Source: Streptomyces noursei ATCC 11455
GTDB lineage: Bacteria > Actinomycetota > Actinomycetes > Streptomycetales > Streptomycetaceae
DNA length: 64,000 bases
Direction: 5' to 3'
NCBI RefSeq assembly: GCF_001704275.1
Contig: NZ_CP011533.1
Location: 3,844,001 to 3,908,000, forward strand
Shown here: positions 8,024 through 15,928 of the stretch, piece by piece
Numbering within the stretch: position 1 is the stretch's first letter
How the letters are laid out: every line of letters begins with the position of its first letter
The notes under the pieces: generated by a model
What the model was told of the DNA's origin: nothing
The model's input: only the letters and a program-made list of their open reading frames with translations
Databases searched by the model: none
Made by a program: the position numbers and the translations under genes

Positions 8024-9219
8024 GCCGTCACCTCCGGCTTGTCACTGTTGCCGGCGACGCCGGTCCCGTTCGTGCCGTCGCCGGTCCGGGCCAGCACGGC
8101 CAGTTCCTCGCCGACCTTGCGCTGCTGGAGGCGCAGCCCGTAGCGGCGGACGACCTCGTAGGCGATGACCACGCAGAGCACGATCACGCCCTGGATGACG
8201 CCGACGATCTCCTGGGCGTAGCCCTCGAACTCCAGCCGGGAGCCGGTGCGGTCGAGGAACGCCCACAGCAGTGCGCCGAACGCCATCCCCATCGGGTGGT
8301 TGCGGCCGAGCAGCGCGATGGCGATACCGGTGAAGCCGATACCGGCCGGGAAGTCCGTGCCGTACTGGAACGATTCGCCGAGCAGGGTCGGCATCCCGAC
8401 CAGGCCGGCCGCGGCACCGGACAGCAGCATGCTGATGACGATCATCCGCTTGACGCTGACGCCGCTGGCCTCGGCGGCCGACTCGGAGGCACCCACCGCC
8501 CGCAGGTCGAAACCGAAGCGGGTGCGGTTGATCAGGAACCAGTACAGGGCACCGGCCACCACCGCGACCACCACGAAGCCCTCGACCGGCTTGGGGTGGG
8601 TCGGGAAGGAGAAGAAGTGGCTGGACTCCGGCAGGAACTTGGTGTGCAGGAGGTTGCCGTCCTTGACGGCGAGCCGGCCGTCCTGGAGGAAGTAGCCGAT
8701 CACCGAGGCCGCGATGGAGTTCAGCATGATCGTGGTGATCACCTCGCTGACCCCGCGGGTGGTCCGCAGCAGCCCCGCGATGCCGGACCAGATCGCGCCC
8801 ACCAGCATCGCGATGACGATGAGCAGGATGATCTGGAGGGCGCCGGGCAGCGCGATGGCGCCGCCGACCGCCGCCGCGGCGAAGGCGGCCAGCCGGTACT
8901 GCCCGTCCACACCGATGTTGAACAGGTTCATCCGGAAGCCGATGGCCACCGCGAGCGCCGAAAGGTAGTACGGCACCGCCTTGTTGACGATCCAGACCTG
9001 GCTGTCGCTGTAGTGGCCGTAGTCGGCCATGATCCCGTAGGCCCGGAACGGGTTCTCGCCGGACGCCAGGAAGACCAGCGAGCTGATCACTATCGCGGCG
9101 ACGATCGCCAGCGCCGGCGCGGCGATGCCCAGCAGGATCTTGTCCCGGGCGGCGCTGCGCGCGATGGCGTCGACGGCCGGGTTCTTCTTGGTCGTCGGCG
9201 TGGTGGTGGACGTGCTCAC
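8020..9219 (-). CDS. nucleoside ABC transporter permease (first subunit)
   Basis: A 399-residue membrane permease of the NupP/YufP-like branch. It has a Thr/Lys-rich cytoplasmic start, then about ten membrane spans, with GFRMNLFNIGVDGQYRLAAF as the conserved EAA-like coupling region and GFTGIAIALLGRNHPMGM later. The open frame extends well upstream, but the true start is GTG at 9219, which overlaps the ATPase stop by four bases (GTGA). The C-terminal tail of about 35 residues after the last span is hydrophilic. It pairs with the downstream permease as a heterodimer. Confidence 0.92.
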   Translation of the reverse strand: MSTSTTTPTTKKNPAVDAIARSAARDKILLGIAAPALAIVAAIVISSLVFLASGENPFRAYGIMADYGHYSDSQVWIVNKAVPYYLSALAVAIGFRMNLFNIGVDGQYRLAAFAAAAVGGAIALPGALQIILLIVIAMLVGAIWSGIAGLLRTTRGVSEVITTIMLNSIAASVIGYFLQDGRLAVKDGNLLHTKFLPESSHFFSFPTHPKPVEGFVVVAVVAGALYWFLINRTRFGFDLRAVGASESAAEASGVSVKRMIVISMLLSGAAAGLVGMPTLLGESFQYGTDFPAGIGFTGIAIALLGRNHPMGMAFGALLWAFLDRTGSRLEFEGYAQEIVGVIQGVIVLCVVIAYEVVRRYGLRLQQRKVGEELAVLARTGDGTNGTGVAGNSDKPEVTA

Positions 9220-10820
9220 TTCTCGCCACCCCCCTGGGCGACGGCGCTGTCGTCCGACGCGCTGAGGTGGCCGCTGGCGGCACCGGTCATGGCGGAGCCC
9301 AACTCCTCCGGGGTGATCACTGCGGGATCGGCGTCCGCGACCAGCCGGCCGCGGTACATCACCCGCAGGGTGTCGGACAGCCCGATCAGCTCGTCCAGGT
9401 CGGCAGAGATCAGCAGGACCGCCAGCCCCTCCCGGCGCGCGGCGCGGATCTGCTCCCAGATCTGCGCCTGCGCGCCGACGTCGACCCCGCGGGTGGGGTG
9501 GGCGGCGATCAGCAGCTTGGGGTGGTGGCTCATCTCGCGGCCGACGATCAGCTTCTGCTGGTTGCCGCCGGAGAGCGAGGCCGCGGTGACCTCGATGCCG
9601 GGGGTGCGGACGTCGTACTCGGCGACGATCCGCTCGGTGTCCTTGCGGGCACCGGCCAGGTCGAGCAGCTTGCCCTTGCTGTTGGGGCGCTCGGTGACGT
9701 GACCGAGGATGCGGTTCTCCCACAGCGGGGCGTCCAGCAGCAGGCCGTGCCGGTGGCGGTCCTCGGGGATGTAGCCGATGCCGCCCTCGCGGCGGGCGCG
9801 GGTGGAGGACCGCGACAGGTCCCGGCCGTCCAGGGTGATGGTCCCGCCGTCGGGCGTGCGGGTGCCCATGACGGCCTCGACCAGCTCGGCCTGCCCGTTG
9901 CCCTCGACGCCGGCGACGCCCAGCACCTCGCCCTTGCGGATGGTGAACGAGATGCCGTCCAGCACCGTGCGGACCACGCCGTCGGAGTCCGTGGCGGACA
10001 GCCGTACGTCGCTGACCTTCAGCATCTCCACGTCGGTGACGGTGGACTCGCGGGTCTCCGGGGAGGGCAGCTCGCTGCCGACCATCAACTCGGCCAGCTG
10101 CTTGGGGGTGGTCCTCGACGGCTCGACGGACGCCACCGTCGTGCCGCGCCGGATGACGGTGATGTCGTCGGCGACCGACAGCACCTCGCCCAGCTTGTGC
10201 GAGATGAAGATGACGGTCAGGCCCTCGGACTTGAGCTCGCGGAGGTTGTCGAAGAGCGCGTCGACCTCCTGCGGGACGAGGACCGCGGTCGGCTCGTCGA
10301 GGATCAGCGTCCGGGCGCCCCGGTAGAGGACCTTGAGGATCTCCACCCGCTGGCGGTCGGCGACGCCCAGGTCCTCGATGAGCACGTCCGGCCGGATGTT
10401 CAGCCCGTACGCGTCGGAGATCTCACGTATCCGTGCGCGGGCGCCGGCACCGATGCCGTGCAGCTTCTCCGCGCCGAGGACGGTGTTCTCCAGGACGGTG
10501 AGGTTGTCGGCGAGCATGAAGTGCTGGTGCACCATGCCGATGCCGCGGGCGATGGCGTCGCCCGGGGAGTGCAGGGCGACCTGCTCGCCGTCGAGCGCGA
10601 TGGTGCCCTCGTCCGGCTTCTGCATGCCGTAGAGGATCTTCATCAGGGTCGACTTGCCGGCGCCGTTCTCACCGCACAGGGCGTGGACGGTACCGCGGCG
10701 GACGGTGAGATGGATGTCGTGGTTGGCCACGACGCCGGGGAACCTTTTGGTGATCCCGCGGAGTTCTACAGCAGGGGCGTCCTGGCCGGGCGGGCTGCTG
10801 CTGGTGGGCGCTGCGTTGAT
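9216..10820 (-). CDS. nucleoside ABC transporter ATPase (fused double nucleotide-binding domain)
   Basis: A fused ABC ATPase of the NupO/YufO/sugar type with two nucleotide-binding domains. NBD1 has Walker A GENGAGKST and Walker B LILDEPTAV; NBD2 has GVEGNGQAE (a degenerate Walker A, usual for this family), signature LSGGNQQKL and the HPTRGVD region. The first ATG/GTG in frame is GTG at 10730, but that would remove VELRGITKRFPGVV, the conserved first strand and A-loop area of NBD1. Upstream the frame stays open to a TGA at about 10832 with no ATG, GTG, TTG or CTG. A GAGGGGAG ribosome-binding site stands eight bases before ATC at 10820, giving 534 residues. I therefore annotate the ATC as start; the 504-residue form from 10730 is the fallback. 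Confidence 0.85.
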   Translation of the reverse strand: MNAAPTSSSPPGQDAPAVELRGITKRFPGVVANHDIHLTVRRGTVHALCGENGAGKSTLMKILYGMQKPDEGTIALDGEQVALHSPGDAIARGIGMVHQHFMLADNLTVLENTVLGAEKLHGIGAGARARIREISDAYGLNIRPDVLIEDLGVADRQRVEILKVLYRGARTLILDEPTAVLVPQEVDALFDNLRELKSEGLTVIFISHKLGEVLSVADDITVIRRGTTVASVEPSRTTPKQLAELMVGSELPSPETRESTVTDVEMLKVSDVRLSATDSDGVVRTVLDGISFTIRKGEVLGVAGVEGNGQAELVEAVMGTRTPDGGTITLDGRDLSRSSTRARREGGIGYIPEDRHRHGLLLDAPLWENRILGHVTERPNSKGKLLDLAGARKDTERIVAEYDVRTPGIEVTAASLSGGNQQKLIVGREMSHHPKLLIAAHPTRGVDVGAQAQIWEQIRAARREGLAVLLISADLDELIGLSDTLRVMYRGRLVADADPAVITPEELGSAMTGAASGHLSASDDSAVAQGGGEK

Positions 10821-10893
10821 GGCGCACTCCCCTCAGGGGCGAAGGAGCGGAAGAAGCGGACGAGTGGGGGAAAACCAGGGAAAAGAGGGGGGA

Positions 10894-10937
10894 GAGGGGC
10901 CTGCGGCGGCCCCGTGGGGCTGCCGGGTGCGGCCCCC
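10894..10937 (-). terminator. GC-rich structure between the BMP gene and the ATPase
   Basis: The gap contains GGGGCC/GGCCCC complementary blocks just after the lipoprotein stop. Such structures often cut expression of the membrane genes relative to the abundant binding protein. The fold was judged by eye and several pairings are possible. Confidence 0.35.
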
Positions 10938-10948
10938 GGAGGCTACGG

Positions 10949-11980
10949 CTACGGCGTCTCCTTGACCTTCACCTGACCCTCGATGATCTTCTTCCGGGCC
11001 GCGTCGATCTGCGGCTGGATGTCCTTGATGAAACCGCCCGAGGTGGCGAGCGAGACGCCGCCGTGCTTCAGGTCGTAGGTGTGGATGCCGGTCAGCGGCT
11101 TGTGCTGCTCGCAGCTCTTGATGAGGTCGAAGACCGCCACGTCCACGTTCTTCACCACGGAGGTCAGGATGTGGTCCTTGTAGCGGGCCAGTCCCGGCTG
11201 CCGGTACTGGTCGGAGTCCACCCCGATCGCCCAGGCGCCCTTGACCTTGCTGATCGCCTCGATCGAGCCGGCGCCGGACTGGCCGGCGGCCGTGTAGATC
11301 ACGTCGATGCCGCTGTCGAGCATGCCCTGAGCCTTGGCGTTGGCGGCGGCCGGGTCGTTGAAGCCCTTGTCGTTGTTGGGGTACAGGTACTGCGAGACGA
11401 CCTTGGCCTTCGGGTCGGTGTCGCGCACGCCCTGCTCGAAGCCGGCCTGGAACTTCTGGATCAGCGCGTTGTTGACCCCGCCGATGAAGCCGACCTTGTG
11501 GGTCTTGCTCTTCAGCGCGGCCGCGACGCCGGCCAGGTACGACCCCTCGTGCTCGGCGAACACCATCGCGTCGACGTTCTTGCCGGTCGGCACCGCGTCG
11601 ACCACGCCGAAGGTGGTGTCCGGGAAGTCCTTGGCGACGTTCTGCACGGACTGGCTGTAGGCGAAGCCCACCCCGATCACCGGGTTGTACCCGGCCTCGG
11701 CGAACGAGGTCAGCCGCTGCTCGCGGTCGGCCTCGGTCTCGCCGTTCTTCGCGGTGAGCATTTTGACGTTCACGCCCAGTTGCCGGCGGGCGTTCTCGGT
11801 ACCGCGGGCGGCCGCCTCGTTGAACGAGTGATCGTCCCGCCCGCCGATGTCGAAGGCCAGCCCGACGCCCGCGTGTTTCGCGCGGTTGGCCTCGGCGAAA
11901 CTCTGGCCGCAAGCGGTGGCGGTGAGCCCGAGACACGCGGTGGCGGTGGCCGCGGCGACAACCCTGATGACCCGACGCAC
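10949..11980 (-). CDS. BMP/PnrA-type nucleoside-binding lipoprotein
   Basis: A 343-residue substrate-binding protein. The N-terminus MRRVIRVVAAATATACLGLT is a signal sequence ending in a lipobox (TATAC-G), so the mature protein starts with a lipidated Cys. BMP-family features include GRDDHSFNEAAARG, IGVGFAYSQSVQNVAKDFPD, and GFIGGVNNALIQKFQAGFEQG; these loops line the nucleoside pocket in PnrA/Med. It is the first gene of the transporter operon, with a purine-rich GAAGGGAAGG ribosome-binding site. Probable ligands are nucleosides, given cdd and deoA downstream. Confidence 0.93.
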   Translation of the reverse strand: MRRVIRVVAAATATACLGLTATACGQSFAEANRAKHAGVGLAFDIGGRDDHSFNEAAARGTENARRQLGVNVKMLTAKNGETEADREQRLTSFAEAGYNPVIGVGFAYSQSVQNVAKDFPDTTFGVVDAVPTGKNVDAMVFAEHEGSYLAGVAAALKSKTHKVGFIGGVNNALIQKFQAGFEQGVRDTDPKAKVVSQYLYPNNDKGFNDPAAANAKAQGMLDSGIDVIYTAAGQSGAGSIEAISKVKGAWAIGVDSDQYRQPGLARYKDHILTSVVKNVDVAVFDLIKSCEQHKPLTGIHTYDLKHGGVSLATSGGFIKDIQPQIDAARKKIIEGQVKVKETP

Positions 11981-12000
11981 GGGGCCTTCCCTTCGCTGTA

Positions 12001-12046
12001 AGCGCCCCCAGTGGCGCTGGCTTGTCGGGAGATTAACGCGCGTAGA
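12001..12046 (-). promoter_or_regulatory. candidate operator region of the nucleoside operon
   Basis: TTAACGCGCGTAGA (12033-12046) resembles half or all of a TCTACGCGCGTAGA palindrome and matches the deoA-upstream box at 10 of 14 positions. A second dyad, AGCGCC-CCCAGT-GGCGCT, occupies 12001-12018 in the leader of the BMP gene. Regulator unknown. Confidence 0.45.
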
Positions 12047-12116
12047 CCTGGCGCAAAACCCTCCATGGCGTCGCCGTTATCGATTCGTCTCTCACGACCT
12101 GCCCCGGCAACACGGC

Positions 12117-12143
12117 GGGCGGTCGGCGCAGGGCCGACCGCCC
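12117..12143 (-). terminator. hairpin terminator after the M20 amidohydrolase gene
   Basis: Perfect 11-bp arms (GGGCGGTCGGC, 12117-12127, with 12133-12143) and a five-base loop lie 42 bases downstream of the amidohydrolase stop. Confidence 0.7.
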
Positions 12144-12184
12144 GGGGTGGTGGGATGTGGCGGGATCTTTACGGTCCGCGGGCC

Positions 12185-13390
12185 TCAGAGCAGCGCCGCC
12201 GCCGTGAACAGCTCGACCCCGACGGTGATCGCGTGCTCGTCGACGTCGAAGTCGCCGCGGTGCAGGTCGAGGCTGCTCAGCTCGCCGGGCGGACGGACGC
12301 CCAGCCGGGCCATGGCGCCCGGGACGTGTTCGAGGTACCAGGAGAAGTCCTCGCCGCCGAGGGACTGCTCGGTGCCCTCGACGGCCTCGGCACCGCGGCG
12401 GGCGGCCATCGCGTCGTGCAGCAGCTGGACGCTGTCCGCCTCGTTGACGACGGGCGGGACGCCGCGGACGTAGTCGATCTGGGACTTGGCGCCGTGCAGG
12501 GTGGCGACCTCGTCGATCGCCGCGTGGACGAGGTCCGGCGCCTGCCGCCAGGCGTTCAGGTCCAGGCAGCGGATGGTGCCGGCGAGCGCGGCGCGCTGCG
12601 GGATGACGTTGCAGGCGTGGCCGGTCTCCATCCGGCCCCAGGTGATCGCGAGGCCGGCTCGGGCGTCCACCCGGCGGGAGATCACCGCCGGGACGTCGAT
12701 GGCGACCCGGGCGGCGGCGGTGACCATGTCCGTGGTCAGGTGCGGACGGGCGGTGTGGCCGCCGGGCCCTTCGAGGGTGATCTCCAGGCGGTCGCAGGCG
12801 GAGGTGATCGCGCCCGTGCGCAGGCCGATCCGGCCGGCGTCCACCCGGGGGTCGCAGTGCACGGCGAGGATCTGCCCGACGCCGTCCAGCACACCGCTCT
12901 CGACGGCCTCGGCGGCACCGCCGGGCAGGACCTCCTCGGCGGGCTGGAAGAGCAGCCGCACCGGCCGGGGCAGCCGGCCCGCCCGGTCCAGCTCGGCCAG
13001 GACCAGGCCGGCGCCGAGCACGACGGTGGTGTGCACGTCGTGGCCGCAGGCATGGGCGCGACCGGGGACCGTGGAGGCGTAGTCGACGGTCTTGGTGTCG
13101 GGGATGGGGAGGGCGTCGATGTCCGCGCGGAGGGCGAGCCGCCCGCCCGCTGTGGTGCCGTCGTCCGTACCGATGTCACAGATGAGGCCGGTGCCGGTGC
13201 TGAGGGCCCGCGGGCGGAGCCCGGCCTTCTCCAGTCGGTCCTTGATCGCCGCGGTGGTCCGGAACTCCTGGTTGCCGAGCTCCGGGTGCATGTGCAAGTC
13301 GCGGCGGAACGTGATGAGTTCGGCGCGTAGTGCCTCGGAGAGCGTGCCGGGCAGGGCGGAGGCGTGCGGAACGTCGGCGGCGCGAGACAT
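12185..13390 (-). CDS. M20 family amidohydrolase (N-acyl amino acid / hippurate hydrolase type)
   Basis: A 401-residue metal-dependent hydrolase of the M20D group. Metal-site motifs are present in order: HPELGNQEF near residue 36, ALRADIDALPIPD, HACGHDVHTTV, and FQPAEEVLPGGA with the catalytic Glu pair; a dimerisation domain follows, then GGEDFSWYLEHVPGAM near the end with the last metal ligands. The family cleaves N-acylated amino acids or indole-acetyl conjugates; the substrate is not evident. It is transcribed alone with its own terminator. Start ATG at 13390 (MSRAADVPH) is preferred to GTG at 13402 because the extra four residues look non-conserved. Confidence 0.88.
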   Translation of the reverse strand: MSRAADVPHASALPGTLSEALRAELITFRRDLHMHPELGNQEFRTTAAIKDRLEKAGLRPRALSTGTGLICDIGTDDGTTAGGRLALRADIDALPIPDTKTVDYASTVPGRAHACGHDVHTTVVLGAGLVLAELDRAGRLPRPVRLLFQPAEEVLPGGAAEAVESGVLDGVGQILAVHCDPRVDAGRIGLRTGAITSACDRLEITLEGPGGHTARPHLTTDMVTAAARVAIDVPAVISRRVDARAGLAITWGRMETGHACNVIPQRAALAGTIRCLDLNAWRQAPDLVHAAIDEVATLHGAKSQIDYVRGVPPVVNEADSVQLLHDAMAARRGAEAVEGTEQSLGGEDFSWYLEHVPGAMARLGVRPPGELSSLDLHRGDFDVDEHAITVGVELFTAAALL

Positions 13391-13524
13391 CAGTTGGTTC
13401 ACCCGTTGAAGGTTACGGGGCCGAACGGGGCAACTGTCCCTCGATCAACAAAAGTTCAGCCCGTCAGGGGAAGAAATTTTAGGCAGCCGGGTGCATGGAC
13501 GGTTTTTGGTACGGGTATGAAGGA

Positions 13525-13557
13525 GGGCTTTATCAGGGCCTCATCAGGGCTTCATCA
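13525..13557. repeat. three tandem 11-bp direct repeats (PHO-box-like)
   Basis: GGGCTTTATCA, GGGCCTCATCA and GGGCTTCATCA follow one another without spacing (13525-13535, 13536-13546, 13547-13557). The 11-bp period and the TTCATC core resemble the direct-repeat units bound by Streptomyces PhoP. They lie upstream of the M20 gene and beyond the 3' end of the wall-polymer transferase. Binding is an inference. Confidence 0.5.
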
Positions 13558-13564
13558 CTCACCG

Positions 13565-14713
13565 TCAGGTTCGGTCAGGTCCTCCCTCGCAAACGGGTGG
13601 GGGCACCTCCCGCTTGCGGGGGAGCGCCCCCATCCCGGGCAGTCGCCGTACGTCCTGGGCGGTGCCGGTGACGTCGTCGAGGAACCCCTGGGCGCGCGGG
13701 GAGGCGTGCGCGGTGAGCCAGGCGGGGTCGATGTCGCAGACCGCGACCTGGACTCCGGTTCCCTGGAGGGCCAGTGGCAGGGTGTGGACGACGGTGGAGG
13801 GGAAGCTGAGGACCAGCCGGCCCACCGGGCCGCGGCGCGCGATCAGTTCCAGGGGGAGGTCGGGGCGGACCACCTCCAGCCCGGTCTCGGTGGCCAGGCG
13901 GTGGAGCTTGCCGGTGCGTTCCCGGCGGTGGGCGAAGTAGCGGGTGGCGCCGTGCGCACGGGCCAGGTCGGCGACCGCGGCCAGGTAGCGGTCGGTGTCG
14001 ACGACGCCGGTCTCCACCAGCGAGGTGCCGACGATGTCGGCGGTGCGGGTCAGGCGGGGCGGGCCGAAGCGGCCGCGGGTCCAGGCGAAGTCGTTGGCGG
14101 TGACCGCCATGCCCTCGGGCGCCTGGACCGGCATGGAGCTGAAGAGGGCGACGGTGCGGCGGCGCCGGGCGCCCTCGGGGCCGGGGGTCAGACGGCGGCG
14201 GGCCGCGGCGGCGAACGGTGCGAAGACCAGGTCGCGGGGGCCGCGCCCGGAGCCGTGCCGGTGCCAGCGCACCAGCCTTTCGCCGCGGGCGAGTTGGCCG
14301 ATGAACTCCATGGTGGCGGTGCCGTCGTCGACCACGACCAGGTCGCGGGCCCGGGTGAGGCCGAGGAGCAGTTGGACGTAGCGGGAGAAGGGGTCGCCGA
14401 GGACGATCCGGCCGGCCCGGCGGAGCAGCGGGGTGAGACCGCCGATGGTGCGCAGCGGGGCGGTGGTGCCGCCGCGGGCCTCCTCCCAGCGGACGGTGTG
14501 GCCCTCGTCGCGGGCGAGTTCGACCATCCGGCGCAGCTGACCGCGGGTCATCGGGTCGTGCGGGGCGAGCACCACGACGGTGAGCGCGGCGGGCTGGTCG
14601 GCGCCGACCCGGGTGTGCGCCCATTCGAGGACGTTCAGCAGCTGGACCGGGCTCTCGACGAAGGCGAGGGTGCCGGTGTCCGCACCGGCGGTGTCCGCAG
14701 AGGCCGTGGTCAT
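13565..14713 (-). CDS. glycosyltransferase-like protein of the ulosonic-acid polymer locus
   Basis: A 382-residue protein with no membrane span. The N-terminal GTLAFVESPVQLLNVLEWAH is the hallmark start of sialyltransferase/polysialyltransferase-like (GT52-related, GT-B) proteins. It also contains VVVLAPHDPMTRGQLRRM, LVVVDDGTATMEFIG, YFAHRRERTGKLHRL, and SFPSTVVHTLPLALQGTG, where the HR and SS/PST-like residues match sialyl-motif positions. Probable role: transfer of CMP-activated nonulosonic acid to a wall polymer. Start ATG at 14713 is inside a much longer open frame that overlaps neuB and neuA and is artefactual. The last 20 codons fall in a repeat-like hairpin, suggesting a recently altered C-terminus. 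Confidence 0.75.
   Translation of the reverse strand: MTTASADTAGADTGTLAFVESPVQLLNVLEWAHTRVGADQPAALTVVVLAPHDPMTRGQLRRMVELARDEGHTVRWEEARGGTTAPLRTIGGLTPLLRRAGRIVLGDPFSRYVQLLLGLTRARDLVVVDDGTATMEFIGQLARGERLVRWHRHGSGRGPRDLVFAPFAAAARRRLTPGPEGARRRRTVALFSSMPVQAPEGMAVTANDFAWTRGRFGPPRLTRTADIVGTSLVETGVVDTDRYLAAVADLARAHGATRYFAHRRERTGKLHRLATETGLEVVRPDLPLELIARRGPVGRLVLSFPSTVVHTLPLALQGTGVQVAVCDIDPAWLTAHASPRAQGFLDDVTGTAQDVRRLPGMGALPRKREVPPPVCEGGPDRT
13583..13625. repeat. imperfect hairpin containing the GGGAGGTGCCCCCA-type element
   Basis: The minus strand reads CGGGAGGTGCCCCCACCCG flanked by imperfectly complementary CTCCCCCGCAAG and TTTGCGAGGGAG blocks. I know this GGGAGGTGCCCCCA core as a common small interspersed element in Streptomyces. 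Here it supplies the final codons of the transferase and may act as its terminator. Confidence 0.4.
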
Positions 14714-14756
14714 GTCGTCACCGGTGGGTTCGGTCCGCTTGCGCTGCCGGGGGACG

Positions 14757-14796
14757 CCGAGGAGACGGCGGGTGGGAGTCCCCGCCGTCTCCTCGG
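14757..14796 (-). terminator. perfect 16-bp hairpin between neuB and the transferase
   Basis: CCGAGGAGACGGCGGG (14757-14772) pairs perfectly with 14781-14796 around an eight-base loop. This is one of the longest perfect stems in the window. It would terminate or attenuate transcription leaving neuB, giving lower expression of the downstream transferase. Confidence 0.7.
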
Positions 14797-14871
14797 GCGG
14801 GACCTCGGCGCCGGCGGCGCAGGTCCCTTCGGGTGAGCTCACGTGGCGAACTCCTGTCGGCGTGGGGCCGG

Positions 14872-15813
14872 TCAGACGGCGGCCGGCTCGCGGTCGGCGG
14901 CCTCGGCGGCCTCCTCCTCGGCGACCACGCCGGCGACCCGGCGCAGCTTCTTCATCGGGCCGAGCTCGCTCTCGTAGACCTTCTTGACGCCGTCGCCGAG
15001 GGACTCCTCGATGGTGCGGATGTCGCGGACCAGGCGGGTCAGGCCCTGCGGCTCGACGGAGGCGGCCTGGTCGGAGCCCCACATGGCACGGTCGAGGGTG
15101 ATGTGCCGCTCGACGAAGGTGGCGCCGAGGGCGACCGCGGCGAGGGTGGTCTGCAGGCCGGTCTCGTGGCCGCTGTAGCCGATCGGCACGTTGGGGTACT
15201 CGGCCTGGAGGGTGTGGATCATGCGGAGGTTGAGCTCTTCGGCCTTGGCCGGGTAGGTGCTGGTGGCGTGGCAGAGGACGATGTTGTCGCTGCCCAGAAC
15301 CTCGACGGCGTGCCGGATCTGCTTGGGGGTGGACATCCCGGTGGAGAGGATGACGGCGCGGCCGGTGGCGCGCAGGGCGCGCAGCAGCTCGTCGTCGGTG
15401 AGCGAGGCGGAGGCCACCTTGTAGCAGGGCACGTCGAACTTCTCCAGGAAGGCGACGGACTCGACGTCCCAGGGGGAGGCGAACCACGCGATGCCGCGCT
15501 TCCTGGAGTACTCGTCGATGGCGCGGTAGCCGTCCTCGTCGAACTCCACGCGGTGGCGGTAGTCGATGTAGGTCATCCGGCCCCAGGGGGTGTCGCGCTC
15601 GATGTCCCACTGATCGCGCGGGGTGCAGATCTCGGGGGTCCGCTTCTGGAACTTGACCGCGTCGCAGCCGGCGTCCGCGGCGGCGTCGATCAGCGCGAAG
15701 GCGTTCTCCAGGTCGCCGTTGTGGTTGATGCCGATCTCGCCGGTGACGTAGACGGGGCGGCCGGGGCCGACCAGGCGGTCGCCGAGGGAGCGGAGGCGGG
15801 CGTTGCTGCTCAT
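14872..15813 (-). CDS. neuB: nonulosonate synthase (NeuB/Kdn-phosphate-synthase family)
   Basis: A 313-residue TIM-barrel enzyme condensing phosphoenolpyruvate with a six-carbon sugar to a nine-carbon ulosonic acid. Family motifs are present: GEIGINHNGDLENA, DAVKFQKRTPE, ASPWDVESV, YKVASASL, ILSTGMSTPKQI, HATSTYPA, IGYSGHETG, and VERHITLDRAMWGSDQAAS. The usual C-terminal SAF/antifreeze-like domain of sialic acid synthases is absent: the protein ends shortly after GPMKKLR, which makes it shorter than the usual 340-350 residues. With no NeuC epimerase nearby and a HAD phosphatase fused to the next enzyme, a Kdn-type product made from mannose-6-phosphate is as plausible as sialic acid. ATG at 15813 has a GGAGG site. 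Confidence 0.88.
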   Translation of the reverse strand: MSSNARLRSLGDRLVGPGRPVYVTGEIGINHNGDLENAFALIDAAADAGCDAVKFQKRTPEICTPRDQWDIERDTPWGRMTYIDYRHRVEFDEDGYRAIDEYSRKRGIAWFASPWDVESVAFLEKFDVPCYKVASASLTDDELLRALRATGRAVILSTGMSTPKQIRHAVEVLGSDNIVLCHATSTYPAKAEELNLRMIHTLQAEYPNVPIGYSGHETGLQTTLAAVALGATFVERHITLDRAMWGSDQAASVEPQGLTRLVRDIRTIEESLGDGVKKVYESELGPMKKLRRVAGVVAEEEAAEAADREPAAV

Positions 15814-15909
15814 GGGAGGTTCCTTCGTTCTGTTCGGGGAGGTGCTTCGGGGGTGGTGGCTGGGGGCGGTGGTTCGGGGGCGGTGTCGGGGGTGCGGGCG
15901 GGACGGGTG

Positions 15910-15928
15910 CCTGTAACGGCGTTACAGG
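15910..15928. promoter_or_regulatory. 19-bp palindrome CCTGTAAC-GGC-GTTACAGG
   Basis: A perfect 8-bp dyad with a three-base centre that spans the stop codon of the CMP-sugar synthetase gene, about 100 bases upstream of neuB. Its A/T-containing arms stand out in this GC-rich context and look more like a repressor operator than a terminator. Confidence 0.45.
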
